From assembly GCF_020404765.1 (NCBI RefSeq), contig NZ_JAIVEM010000140.1, forward strand, positions 62,001 through 126,000: a stretch of DNA of 64,000 nucleotides, read 5' to 3'. The stretch is from Paenibacillus sp. BJ-4 (GTDB lineage Bacteria > Bacillota > Bacilli > Paenibacillales > Paenibacillaceae). Positions 50,894-60,050 of this stretch are shown in pieces (position 1 is the first letter of the stretch; the number at the start of each line of letters is the position of its first letter). The position numbers and the translations under genes are program-made. The notes beneath the pieces were generated by a model. That model was not told where the DNA came from, searched no databases, and saw nothing but the letters and a program-made list of their open reading frames with translations.

Positions 50894-51615
50894 GGTACTT
50901 CTCCGTTGGCGGCGAAAAACCCTCCTGTCGGTCCATCATCACTTAAAGTGGCTAAATGAACAACGACAGCAGCAGCTTGCTGTACTGAACCCGGTCCTGT
51001 AAAGCCATTTAAGTCGGTGGCGGTAAAACCAGGGTCAGCCGCATTAATTTTGAGAGGTGAGCCTTTGAATTCTTTGGCAAGTGTGACGGTTAACATGTTA
51101 ACCGCTGCTTTGCTGCTATTGTAGGCAAGCAAATTAAATTGGGCATGCTCATGCTCAGGATCGCTATTATAGGTTAATGAACCAAGACCGCTCGACAGGT
51201 TAACGATTCTACCAGAAGGAGACTTTTGCAGTAAAGGCAGCAAGGCTTGCGTCACTGCGACCAAACCGAAAAAGTTCGTTTCATACGTTTCTCTTAAATC
51301 GTTCAAAGGGAACTGACTTGGAGGAGTGGCTCCTCCCAAAGATATGCCGGCATTGTTGATTAGTACATCGAGAGAACCGAATTCTTGTTTGATCTGATGC
51401 GCTGCAGACCCAATCGTAGCTTGATTCGTCACGTCCAACAAAGTCAATCGGGCTTCTATTCCCTCATTAGCCAATTTAGCTACTGCTTCCCGGCCGCTCT
51501 GTTCATTCCGTGAGCCAAGCAGGATTGTAAAACCCAAGCTCCCCAATTGTCTGGCTGCTTCATACCCGATGCCTTTGTTGGCCCCAGTAATAAGAGCTGT
51601 TTTCTCACTGTTCAT
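50887..51615 (-). CDS. Short-chain dehydrogenase/reductase
   Basis: A 242-residue classical SDR: TGANKGIG (10-17), NNAG (87-90), S141/S142, Y165 and K169 (YNSSK). The group resembles carbonyl reductases (VNLSSGLGSL, KINAADPGFTATDLNGF). It is first in a two-gene operon with the MerR regulator and read from a MerR-type promoter, so its product probably detoxifies the aldehyde or other electrophile sensed. Confidence 0.92.
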   Translation of the reverse strand: MNSEKTALITGANKGIGYEAARQLGSLGFTILLGSRNEQSGREAVAKLANEGIEARLTLLDVTNQATIGSAAHQIKQEFGSLDVLINNAGISLGGATPPSQFPLNDLRETYETNFFGLVAVTQALLPLLQKSPSGRIVNLSSGLGSLTYNSDPEHEHAQFNLLAYNSSKAAVNMLTVTLAKEFKGSPLKINAADPGFTATDLNGFTGPGSVQQAAAVVVHLATLSDDGPTGGFFAANGEVPW

Positions 51616-51663
51616 GAGCGATTCCTCTTTCCATCATTTGAATTTGGCGGCCACCATGCTTAA

Positions 51664-51694
51664 AATGTACTACTTGGAGTATACTTAAAGTCAA
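51664..51694 (-). promoter_or_regulatory. MerR-type promoter with operator before SDR gene
   Basis: On the minus strand TTGACT and TACATT are 19 bases apart. The spacer and edges hold the dyad ACTT..AGTATACT..AAGT (51672-51691). It is similar in plan to the B. subtilis AdhR-controlled promoter. Confidence 0.65.
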
Positions 51695-51762
51695 CTAAAA
51701 CCAATAAAATATAGACTGAGGTGCCCTGAACATCCTTTTATTTTGGAAGATGGGAGAATGGA

Positions 51763-53715
51763 ATGAACAAAAGGCAAACAGAGATTTTTCGTAAATTATT
51801 GACTGAACCGGACCGATTGTGGCTAGTGCAGGATCTAGCCGATCAGACGGACTGCTCTGAAAAGACGATTCGCAACGATCTGAAGGTAATTGAAGGATAT
51901 ATAACAAAACATTCCAATGGCAATTTGGTGAGAAGGCCGGGACGCGGCATTTTTCTGGAAATGGACGAACCGGATCGGACAGATTTGTTCCATCGACTGT
52001 ATGCGGATGAGAGTACAGCCCAACATGAGTCGGATGAGGAAAGGATACTGCATCTCGCCTATCGTCTCTTAATGAATGCCAAGCCTGTGACTATACAGGA
52101 TCTGGCTTCACAATATTATGTGAATAAAACGGTGATCCGTAAGGATATGGAGAAGATTGAGGGCTGGCTGCACAGCTTTGATCTTGCCCTGATTACCAAG
52201 CAGCGCGTGGGCTTGACGGTTCAAGGCTCCGAGAAAAACAAGCGGATAGCTTTGGCGCGGTTGAACCAGCTGATAGATCGCCCTGAGTTAACGGGGCAGA
52301 TGATGCGCAAACAGTTTGAGCCGCATGAGACTGCAACTATATACCATGAGTTAAAAGTGTTTCAAAAACGTCATGAGCTCAGTTTCACTGATGAAGCTTT
52401 CGAGGGCCTAATGTTGCACATCCTCTTAATGGTCAAAAGAACCAAGCTTGGACAGCCCATCTCACTTTCCGAGCAGGACATTGCTTTTTTGCAGAAAAAA
52501 GCCGAATTCACATGGGCTACGTCTTTTTTACAGCAGTTGCAAAAGTTGTTTGCTGTACCTTTTTCCAAAGAGGAAACGGCCTATTTAACCCTGCATCTGC
52601 TAGGTGGGAAGTTCCGTTACCAGGAGGAGGAAGGAAGGGGAAAACAGAGCAATCTGGCAGACAGCCACCCGCTTTTGCCTGAATTGGTTGAGCAGCTGAT
52701 CCGGCGGATGTCGGAGCTGAATATGATTGACTTTTACAAGGACCAGATGTTGCTGAACGGGTTAAAAGTCCATTTATATACGACCCTGAACCGTCTCCAT
52801 TACGGTCTGACCGTGTCCAATCCAATGCTGGCCGAGATCAAGAAAATGTATCCCTACATGCTCGACCGGGTCATTATTGCGCTGGAAGAGGTGGGGAGAA
52901 TGGTCCAGTTATCATTCCCCGAAGAGGAAGCAGCGTATTTAACCCTGCACTTTCAGGCCTCTGTGGAGCGGCTTCATCAGAAGGAGAGTCATCCTCAAAG
53001 GGCCATCATCGTGTGTCACATGGGTATCGGCATGTCCCAACTGCTGCGCACAAAGGTTGAACGGAAATTTCCGTCTGTGCATGTAGAGACAACCCTTTCC
53101 AAAGCGGAAGTTCAGGACTATCTGGCAGCCCAAGAGGTGGATCTTGTCATTACTACTGTAGCTCTTCCAGAGCTGAAAGTTCCGCACATTCTCGTCTCTC
53201 CATTACTGGATGCCAAGGACGAGCGCCAGCTGGAGCAAGTGATCAGGCGACTGGATGAGCCGGAACACAGGACGGCGGATGAATCTGTCTTTTTTAGGTA
53301 TACAACACCTTTCCTTGTCTTTCCCCAGCAGGAAGTGCAGCGTCCGGAACAATTAATTTGCAAGCTGGCGCAAATACTGGAGGATAAAGGCTATGTGGAG
53401 ACAGGCTATGTGGAAAGTGTACTGGCGCGAGAAAAAATGTCGGCTACGACAATCGGGGGAGGTATTGCCATCCCGCACGGCGGCTCTGAGTGGATAAGAC
53501 AGTCCTCCATTGTAATCGCTACCTTAAAGCAGCCACTCACCTGGGGAACCGAGAAAGTAGAGCTTGTATTCCTGCTTGCGGTTAAACAGGATGGGCGTGA
53601 AGAGATGCGGCAGTTGTTTAAAGAATTATCCTTGATCAGCGAGCAGCCGGCTTTGGTCCATGCATTGTCTAAGGAGACCGATGCGATGACATTATTAGGG
53701 AAGCTAAAGGGATAA
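51763..53715 (+). CDS. manR: PTS-controlled transcriptional activator ManR (BglG/MtlR type)
   Basis: A 650-residue activator. It has two N-terminal HTH units (LADQTDCSEKTIRNDLKVIE; LASQYYVNKTVIRKDMEKIE), two PRD domains with conserved histidines, a EIIB-Gat-like domain with its cysteine in IIVCHMGIGMS, and a C-terminal EIIA-fructose-like domain with H572 (IAIPHGGSEW). The lengths and residues match B. subtilis ManR. Phosphorylation by HPr and by the PTS would set its activity. It is followed by a terminator and the mannose/fructose permease it should activate. Confidence 0.92.
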   Translation: MNKRQTEIFRKLLTEPDRLWLVQDLADQTDCSEKTIRNDLKVIEGYITKHSNGNLVRRPGRGIFLEMDEPDRTDLFHRLYADESTAQHESDEERILHLAYRLLMNAKPVTIQDLASQYYVNKTVIRKDMEKIEGWLHSFDLALITKQRVGLTVQGSEKNKRIALARLNQLIDRPELTGQMMRKQFEPHETATIYHELKVFQKRHELSFTDEAFEGLMLHILLMVKRTKLGQPISLSEQDIAFLQKKAEFTWATSFLQQLQKLFAVPFSKEETAYLTLHLLGGKFRYQEEEGRGKQSNLADSHPLLPELVEQLIRRMSELNMIDFYKDQMLLNGLKVHLYTTLNRLHYGLTVSNPMLAEIKKMYPYMLDRVIIALEEVGRMVQLSFPEEEAAYLTLHFQASVERLHQKESHPQRAIIVCHMGIGMSQLLRTKVERKFPSVHVETTLSKAEVQDYLAAQEVDLVITTVALPELKVPHILVSPLLDAKDERQLEQVIRRLDEPEHRTADESVFFRYTTPFLVFPQQEVQRPEQLICKLAQILEDKGYVETGYVESVLAREKMSATTIGGGIAIPHGGSEWIRQSSIVIATLKQPLTWGTEKVELVFLLAVKQDGREEMRQLFKELSLISEQPALVHALSKETDAMTLLGKLKG

Positions 53716-53740
53716 ATAAAGTGAAAAGCTGAGATCTGGA

Positions 53741-53769
53741 ACAGGACTTACAGACAAGTCCTGTTTTTT
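53741..53769 (+). terminator. Terminator after manR
   Basis: ACAGGACTT and AAGTCCTGT form a perfect stem followed by TTTTT. Confidence 0.85.
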
Positions 53770-53791
53770 GTCGGTATAAATCAGTTTTTCC

Positions 53792-53862
53792 GAAAGTTCC
53801 GGTAGAAAGTTCGTCCGATAACAGCAGAAGTGGCGTTTATACTATGAATGTAAGCGGAAACA
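53792..53862 (+). promoter_or_regulatory. manP promoter region: direct repeats, -10 box and cre
   Basis: GAAAGTTC occurs twice, 13 bases apart (53792 and 53805), a likely ManR binding site. TATACT (53838) is a -10 box with no fitting -35, as expected for an activated promoter. TGTAAGCGGAAACA (53849-53862, one mismatch) is a cre-like site just behind it. Confidence 0.6.
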
Positions 53863-53886
53863 TTAGAGAGAGGGGAATGAACAGCT

Positions 53887-55851
53887 ATGAAAATATTGGC
53901 GATTACCTCATGTCCTAACGGAATTGCACATACGTATATGGCGGCTGAGAATCTGCAAAAGGCGGGAGCGAAGCTGGGGATCGAGATAAAGGTCGAGACA
54001 CAAGGCTCCATCGGAGTGGAAAACCAATTAACTGAGCAGGAGATCCGTGAAGCGGACGGAATTATTATTGCAGCAGATAAAACGGTGGTGAAGGACCGAT
54101 TCGTCGGTAAAAAGCTGCTGGTCGTAGGTGTACAGGATGGCATCCGCCGTCCGGAAGAATTGATCCAGCGGGTGATCAAGGGGGATGTGCCTGTGTATCA
54201 GGCACAGTCACGTTCTGCCGAAGGTAGTGGAGATGAGAAAAAACCGAAACAAAACCCAATCTACCGCCATTTGATGAATGGAGTATCCTACATGGTACCC
54301 TTCATCGTCATCGGGGGCTTGCTTATTGCCATTGCGCTGACGATTGGCGGCGAGAAGACTCCAGGCGGCTTGGTTATACCGGACGGTTCATTTTGGAAGG
54401 TGATTCAGAATATCGGCTCGGCTTCGTTTACCTTTATGGTACCGATTCTCGCCGGATTCATCGCGATGAGCATTGCGGATAGACCGGGGCTTGCACCAGG
54501 TATGATTGGCGGATTTATTGCTGCGAACGGCAGCTTTTATGGAAGTGAGGCGGGAGCCGGATTTATCGGCGGAATTATTGCCGGTTTCCTCGCCGGTTAT
54601 GTTGCACTTGGGATTCGGAAGATTAAGGTTGGCCGAGCGTTACAGCCGATTATGCCTATTATTATTATTCCGGTATTGTCATCCTTGATTGTAGGATTAA
54701 TCTTTGTTTTTGTGATCGGTTCTCCAGTCGCACAATTGTTTGAGGCTTTAACAGGCTGGCTCGCAGGTATGCAAGGTACAAGTTCGATTCTGCTGGCGCT
54801 GATTTTAGGGGCAATGATCTCCTTTGATATGGGCGGACCAGTCAATAAAGTCGCATTCTTATTTGGCTCGGCTATGATCGGGGAAGGGAATTACGGAATT
54901 ATGGGTCCAATCGCCGTTGCAATTTGTATCCCGCCGATTTCGATGGGACTTGCCGCGATGATCAACAAACGTAAATTTGCACCGGCGGAACGTGAAGCAG
55001 GAAAAGCAACCTTTACTATGGGTCTCTTCGGTATTACCGAAGGTGCGATTCCGTTCGCGGCGCAAGATCCACTGCGTGTAATTCCTAGTATCATGGTTGG
55101 ATCAATGGTCGGTTCAGTCATCGCAATGTTGGGAAATGTGGGAGATAAGGTAGCTCATGGTGGTCCGATTGTAGCCGTGCTTGGTGCAGTCGACAATGTG
55201 GTTATGTTCTTCATCGCCGTTATTGTTGGCGCAGCCATATCGGTTGTCATGGTGAGTTTGCTAAAGAAAGATATTACAACTGTTGAGCCGACTGCTTCTG
55301 GAGATGAAATGACTGGAAATTCTGCTGCGGAGCTATCGGCTTCAACAGCCATTATCAATAACGGGTCAGCAGATTCTGAACAAGCTGTCCACATTGAAAA
55401 GCTGACGGATATTGTAACGATGGATCTGATTAACCTCGATCTGGAAGGAATAACGCAGGATGCTGTGATTGATGAAATGATCGGGGCGCTTGAGAGAACC
55501 GGAGCTGTAAGCTCTGCCAATGACTTTAAACAGGCCATATTGGACCGAGAGAAAGAAAGCTCCACAGGTATCGGAATGAATATTGCCATCCCACATGGCA
55601 AATCGGAAGCTGTTCTGAAGCCAAGTGTGGTTTTCGGCATCAAGCGGAGCGGTGTTGACTGGAAAAGTTTGGATGGTAGTGAGGCGAAGCTGATCTTCAT
55701 GATTGCTGTGCCACGCAATAGTAAGGAAAACGCGCATCTGAAGGTGCTGCAAATGTTGTCCCGTAAGCTGATGGACGATCATTTCAGAGAAGCCCTTCTG
55801 GCGGTTACAACCAAGGAAGAAGCATATCAATTGCTGGATCAGGTGCATTAA
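53887..55851 (+). CDS. manP: Mannose/fructose-type PTS permease, EIIBCA
   Basis: A 654-residue membrane protein that imports and phosphorylates mannose or fructose. The domain order is EIIB (C9 in TSCPNGIAHTYMA), EIIC (about 125-465, GGPVNKVAFLFG and FGITEGAIPFAAQDP), then EIIA (H570 in NIAIPHGKSE). The BCA order and the manR gene upstream point to ManP rather than FruA, but no manA gene follows, so fructose cannot be excluded. GAGAGGGGAATGA precedes the ATG. Confidence 0.9.
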   Translation: MKILAITSCPNGIAHTYMAAENLQKAGAKLGIEIKVETQGSIGVENQLTEQEIREADGIIIAADKTVVKDRFVGKKLLVVGVQDGIRRPEELIQRVIKGDVPVYQAQSRSAEGSGDEKKPKQNPIYRHLMNGVSYMVPFIVIGGLLIAIALTIGGEKTPGGLVIPDGSFWKVIQNIGSASFTFMVPILAGFIAMSIADRPGLAPGMIGGFIAANGSFYGSEAGAGFIGGIIAGFLAGYVALGIRKIKVGRALQPIMPIIIIPVLSSLIVGLIFVFVIGSPVAQLFEALTGWLAGMQGTSSILLALILGAMISFDMGGPVNKVAFLFGSAMIGEGNYGIMGPIAVAICIPPISMGLAAMINKRKFAPAEREAGKATFTMGLFGITEGAIPFAAQDPLRVIPSIMVGSMVGSVIAMLGNVGDKVAHGGPIVAVLGAVDNVVMFFIAVIVGAAISVVMVSLLKKDITTVEPTASGDEMTGNSAAELSASTAIINNGSADSEQAVHIEKLTDIVTMDLINLDLEGITQDAVIDEMIGALERTGAVSSANDFKQAILDREKESSTGIGMNIAIPHGKSEAVLKPSVVFGIKRSGVDWKSLDGSEAKLIFMIAVPRNSKENAHLKVLQMLSRKLMDDHFREALLAVTTKEEAYQLLDQVH

Positions 55852-55873
55852 TGGATGCACTAAGAACTTGAAG

Positions 55874-55909
55874 AAGAGGCTCCCTAAGTTAGTTGGGAGC
55901 CTCTTTTTT
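55874..55909 (+). terminator. Terminator after manP
   Basis: GAGGCTCCC and GGGAGCCTC form a perfect stem followed by six T. Confidence 0.88.
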
Positions 55910-55939
55910 GTCCAGATGGGGGAGTATAAATGCACATTA

Positions 55940-56458
55940 CTATTTTATTAGAGAAAGTGGCATATACATTTCGTATTGTTCAAGGGTGTCTTTTACAAGA
56001 CCTGCTTTTTGCATAAAACGTTCAAGAGAGTCATTGTCAGACAGGCTAATGTGCACCTTCTCAATTTTTTGGGTTTCAGCCGCTTTATGGATAAGGGCGT
56101 ATCCCAATCCTTGGCTGCGATGCTTGGGATCGACCCAAAGAAAGTTGATTTTACCCTGCGGACTCATAGCCACCGTGCCGAGGCAGGTTTGATTCTCACC
56201 GTAGATGCCGAGAAAAGCTTCCTGTGTGCTGGCGGCGTAATAGGGTGTATCACTTTGCCAATGGATGTGACAATTGGTGAGTGTCTTACGAAAAGCCTCG
56301 ACATCATCAAAGGTAATTTTCTTAAAGGTGTACAATGATGAGAGCGTGTCAGGCGGTGCAGAAGACAGGGTGCCGCTGTAATATTTCAGCGTATAGCGTG
56401 TTTGATAGCCATGCTGTTCATTTATTCCCTCCTTGGTTAACAAAAGGATATGTAGCAA
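55940..56458 (-). CDS. GNAT-family N-acetyltransferase, N-terminus possibly frameshifted
   Basis: Up to 172 residues. FLWVDPKHRSQGLGYALIHKAAE carries the acetyl-CoA loop (RSQGLG) and the tail LERFMQKAGLVKDTLEQYEM is typical of the fold. A very strong ribosome site, AAGGAGGG, is followed 5 bases later by an ATG that is in the wrong frame and meets a stop after 11 codons. In the frame of the domain only a TTG without ribosome site is available upstream. Either a small indel occurred near the start or an unusual start is used. Confidence 0.75.
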   Translation of the reverse strand: MLHILLLTKEGINEQHGYQTRYTLKYYSGTLSSAPPDTLSSLYTFKKITFDDVEAFRKTLTNCHIHWQSDTPYYAASTQEAFLGIYGENQTCLGTVAMSPQGKINFLWVDPKHRSQGLGYALIHKAAETQKIEKVHISLSDNDSLERFMQKAGLVKDTLEQYEMYMPLSLIK

Positions 56459-56484
56459 TCTTGGCGAAAGCCCCCTACCGTAAG

Positions 56485-57387
56485 TCAGCGGCGTTCACCG
56501 CGTGAAATGAGCATGATGCCAAGGAAGACAAACCCTGCACCTGCCAGATGAGTAAATAAAAAAGGTTCCCGGAGGATGATGTAGGACAACAGCAATGTAC
56601 TAACCGGAATACACCCAGTATATACCGCTGCCGTACTGGCGGGTACCCTTGACACGCCCCGGAACCATAAAATGTAGGCTAATGCTGTAACAAAGATACC
56701 GTAATATAAGACGAGTCCAATCTCCCCTGCACCAACGTGATTGAAGTTGAACCGTCGTGCCTCCCCAAAGGAACAAGCTAGAAACATGAGAAAAGAAAAG
56801 AGCGTTATATACATCGTTCCAAGCAGGGAAGAGACATGGCTGGATAGCATCTTGCGTAATACCGTCAGCGCCGCTTCCCCGAACACGGCAGACAAAATAA
56901 GCAGCATGCCAATAAATGAGGTAGCATGGGGAGTATTCAACCAGAGCGCCGATATGTGGGGGAATTGCAGGGCCAAAACGCCAAGCAGTGAACAGGCGAT
57001 CCCGAGTCCGGGGCGCAGCGTAATCTTCTCTCTCAGCAGCACATACGAAAGAAGGGCAACGATAGCTGGGGTCAAGCTTGTCAGAATTCCGCTTTCGGAA
57101 GCAGAGGCATAGGCCAGCCCGTATAGCATCAGCACACGGAAGAGAAACATGCCGATCAGGGCCTGAATGAACAGGATTAAGGCATCCCGCTTGCTGATCC
57201 TTAGAGAATTTTTGTGCCTGACTAACACAATAGGTACCAAGAACAGAAGGGCAACGGCCAGACTGGCTGATTGCGATAAAAAAACAGGCAGCCGCATCAC
57301 AACCAGTTTACCGGCCACCACAGAACTGCCGACAATGACGGTTGCGATCACTAATTCCATGTAAGTCAAAATGGTTGCTTTGTTCAT
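56485..57387 (-). CDS. EamA/DMT-family exporter
   Basis: A 300-residue membrane protein with ten hydrophobic helices in two EamA halves (SSVVAGKLVVMRLPVFLSQS; AYILWFRGVSRVPASTAAVY). Such proteins export amino acids, nucleosides or other metabolites. AGAGGTG precedes the ATG. It is divergent from a MocR regulator, a common pairing in which the regulator controls the exporter. Confidence 0.9.
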   Translation of the reverse strand: MNKATILTYMELVIATVIVGSSVVAGKLVVMRLPVFLSQSASLAVALLFLVPIVLVRHKNSLRISKRDALILFIQALIGMFLFRVLMLYGLAYASASESGILTSLTPAIVALLSYVLLREKITLRPGLGIACSLLGVLALQFPHISALWLNTPHATSFIGMLLILSAVFGEAALTVLRKMLSSHVSSLLGTMYITLFSFLMFLACSFGEARRFNFNHVGAGEIGLVLYYGIFVTALAYILWFRGVSRVPASTAAVYTGCIPVSTLLLSYIILREPFLFTHLAGAGFVFLGIMLISRGERR

Positions 57388-57497
57388 TCCAGTTCACCTC
57401 TTGTACAGATATTGATATATACTGTAACAATAGAAATGGGGTCCTCGTAGATCCAGTTGAAGAGATTTTTGACAGTACCGCTTGAGGAGGACAGCGT

Positions 57498-58877
57498 ATG
57501 TGGCTATCTATCGACAAGAGTGCGTCAGTTCCGATGCTGCGTCAGGTGTACCAGACCATCCGGGACCGTATTTTAGCTGGAGAACTGCACGCAGGATATA
57601 GGCTCCCTTCGACCCGGTTGTTGGCATCACAATTAAACGTATCCCGGAATGTTATTCTCGAAGCATATGAAATGCTGCTGGCAGAAGGTTTAGCCTCTGC
57701 ACACCCGGGTTCAGGCACCTATGTAGCCGAAGGAGCCGCTCTTCCAGGTTATGTATCCACACCGCCTATCGAGGTTCCTTCGTCTGCATCGAGTATTCAA
57801 TACCCAGATGAAGTGCCGGTGATCTCCTTCCGGACGGGGCTTCCTGCGTTAGAATTGTTCCCGCGCAAATCATGGGCTGACTTGCTTCAAAGTGTATGCA
57901 AAGAAGCTCCCGATCTCGCACTGGGTTATGGCGACCCTGCTGGAGAACCCGAGCTGCGAAGGGAGCTGGCTAGCTATCTGGCTTACACCAGAGGAGTACA
58001 AGCCAGGCCGGAGCATATTGTGGTTACGAGTGGAGCAGTACAAGCCATTCAGCTTGTCACCCGTCTGCTGCTGTCAGCGGGGGATGAAGTCTTGGTAGAG
58101 GAACCGACCAATGAAGACTTAAAAAGCATTCTGTCGGCTACAGGAGCAACACTGCGGAGCATGCCTGTGGATGATTCTGGAGTTATAACAGCGTATCTGC
58201 CGCAAAAAAAGCACCCTAAGCTTGCATATCTGACGCCCTCGCACCAGTTCCCGCTGGGGGGCATCCTGCCCATCCAAAGGCGGATCGAGCTCATCCAGTA
58301 TGCCGCCCGGACAGGTTGCCTGCTGCTCGAGGATGATTATGATAGTGAGTTCCGGTATGATGGAGCGCCCGTCCACTCTTTGCAGAGTCTGGACCCGGAA
58401 CGGGTGCTATACGTCGGTACGTTTAGCAAAACTTTGTTTCCGGCCCTGCGGATCGGCTACATTGTCCTTCCTCCGTCACATGTTGCTGATTTTATCCGGT
58501 TAAAGCAACTGGCAGATTACCAGACGGCGAGCCTGGAGCAAATAGTGCTGAGCCGGTATATCGGGAAGCGACTCCTTCATCAACATGTACATAAAATGAA
58601 GAAAGTGTACGCCAAGCGGCGTCAAGTCCTGCTTGATAGTCTGGAGCAGCATTTTACCGGGCAATTCCGGGTATGTGGTCGGTCGGCTGGTTTACATTTG
58701 GTAGCAGAGTTCCAATTTTCGCTCCCAGAGAATCTGCCTGAATGTCTCCGTAGCGAAAATGTATTTGCAGTACAGCTGGAAGGGAACCGACTGCTAATGG
58801 GCTATGGGCATCTGAATGAAAGCGAAATTCGTGAAGGGGTCAGCCGGATCAGGAATGCCCTGCAACGGCACATATGA
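57498..58877 (+). CDS. MocR-type regulator (GntR HTH plus aminotransferase domain)
   Basis: A 459-residue regulator. GntR winged helix at about 10-75 (YRLPSTRLLASQLNVSRNVI) and a fold type I aminotransferase domain with the PLP lysine K311 (GTFSKTLFPALRIGY), DYDSEFRYDG and the N-terminal FRTGLPALELFP. It resembles PdxR-like members but pdx genes are absent, so the target is more likely the divergent EamA exporter. TGAGGAGG precedes the ATG. Confidence 0.92.
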   Translation: MWLSIDKSASVPMLRQVYQTIRDRILAGELHAGYRLPSTRLLASQLNVSRNVILEAYEMLLAEGLASAHPGSGTYVAEGAALPGYVSTPPIEVPSSASSIQYPDEVPVISFRTGLPALELFPRKSWADLLQSVCKEAPDLALGYGDPAGEPELRRELASYLAYTRGVQARPEHIVVTSGAVQAIQLVTRLLLSAGDEVLVEEPTNEDLKSILSATGATLRSMPVDDSGVITAYLPQKKHPKLAYLTPSHQFPLGGILPIQRRIELIQYAARTGCLLLEDDYDSEFRYDGAPVHSLQSLDPERVLYVGTFSKTLFPALRIGYIVLPPSHVADFIRLKQLADYQTASLEQIVLSRYIGKRLLHQHVHKMKKVYAKRRQVLLDSLEQHFTGQFRVCGRSAGLHLVAEFQFSLPENLPECLRSENVFAVQLEGNRLLMGYGHLNESEIREGVSRIRNALQRHI

Positions 58878-58886
58878 ACGGATATG

Positions 58887-58927
58887 AAAAGCAGTCTACC
58901 CTATAAGTTGGGATAGACTGCTCTTTT
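58887..58927. terminator. Terminator after MocR gene
   Basis: AAAAGCAGTCTA and TAGACTGCTcTTTT form a stem with inner CC/GG pairs, followed by T residues. Confidence 0.82.
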
Positions 58928-59038
58928 CATAATATAATATCGTTATTATAAATTATCTATTCATGTGAGGATTGGGCCAAGCGTACCAAGTACAGTAGTA
59001 CTTACCCCGGTTAACTAAAGTGAAAACGATGAGCACTG

Positions 59039-59953
59039 CTACATAAAGTCAAAGAAATAACGAATCACGTGAAAAAAAACGGGCGAGGTGTAGGTCAAGC
59101 TATCTACCCGGCTTAAGTAGCTTTTTTTCAAAGCATCAAACTTTTCGTCATCGCCGATTAGTAAATCTCGCTTCAGCACGGAAACCGTTAAGCTGCCGAA
59201 GAAACCGCTCAAACTGATGAGTATGCCGAAAATGAGTCCAAATTTCAGGTCAAACGGCGTCAAGTATGGATAGATCAGATAGGAAGCCCCTATGGTTACG
59301 GGAAAAGCGAATGCAAAGCCTTCCCAAGTTAAATTGGGGTTGGAGGTCGGGACGATTTTCCGCTTTCCGAAATAGAGTGATGCCAGGTAGTGTACGACAT
59401 CATTGAGCTGCGTCAGCACCACTAGAAAGAGCACAAGTTTCGCCCCATATTGCGGCGTAGCAAACTGAAAATAGGCCAGGTGACTAAGTCCGAAAACCAT
59501 CAGCATCAGTCCCCATTGGGTCGAGCTGACACTGCGCAGAAAACCGACCGTTCCTTTGTTGATCAATCGCGGAAGTGGCAGCAGCAAAAATACATAGATA
59601 GGGATAAAGACAATAAACATCCCGTACCACCCGATATAAATCCAATAAAACTGTACAGGAATCGCCAAATACGCCCATAGAAACAATCTGCGGTCGGCTT
59701 TTCTGGATCTGATCATGGAGAAATATTCTTTCAGCGCAAAGAAAGTGAGTGCCATCAAGGAAAGCAGTGAAACAATCGGATTGAAGAGAGTTGCCAGGCA
59801 AAAGATAAAGAACATACCCCACCACGTCTTGATCCGAAGTCCGATGGCTGCATAGTCTTTGTTGGGCTGTGTCTTGACGATCACAACATAAATCAATTGG
59901 ATAGCCAATAAGGCTGTGAAAATAAGGATTAACGTTAATAGCGAGCTGTCCAT
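59039..59953 (-). CDS. CdsA-like phosphatidate cytidylyltransferase family protein
   Basis: About 304 residues with eight or more membrane helices. The C-terminal region SVLKRDLLIGDDEKFD to YLSRVDSLTYTSPVFFH follows the CDP-diglyceride synthase signature, keeping the S..KR and the R-D-S, while the usual KD...PGHGG stretch between them is replaced by DDEKFDALKKSYLS. So it may have a changed substrate or be inactive. The start is ATG 59953; a TTG two codons earlier is also open. It is divergent from an NlpC/P60-like gene. Confidence 0.82.
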   Translation of the reverse strand: MDSSLLTLILIFTALLAIQLIYVVIVKTQPNKDYAAIGLRIKTWWGMFFIFCLATLFNPIVSLLSLMALTFFALKEYFSMIRSRKADRRLFLWAYLAIPVQFYWIYIGWYGMFIVFIPIYVFLLLPLPRLINKGTVGFLRSVSSTQWGLMLMVFGLSHLAYFQFATPQYGAKLVLFLVVLTQLNDVVHYLASLYFGKRKIVPTSNPNLTWEGFAFAFPVTIGASYLIYPYLTPFDLKFGLIFGILISLSGFFGSLTVSVLKRDLLIGDDEKFDALKKSYLSRVDSLTYTSPVFFHVIRYFFDFM

Positions 59954-60050
59954 TGCCAATCACCAACTTATCGCGAGGTAGGAGTCCATTATAGGGTTCC
60001 TATGTTATTATGAAGGAATAATCCAAACTTGATAAGGAGAAATTTCGTAA

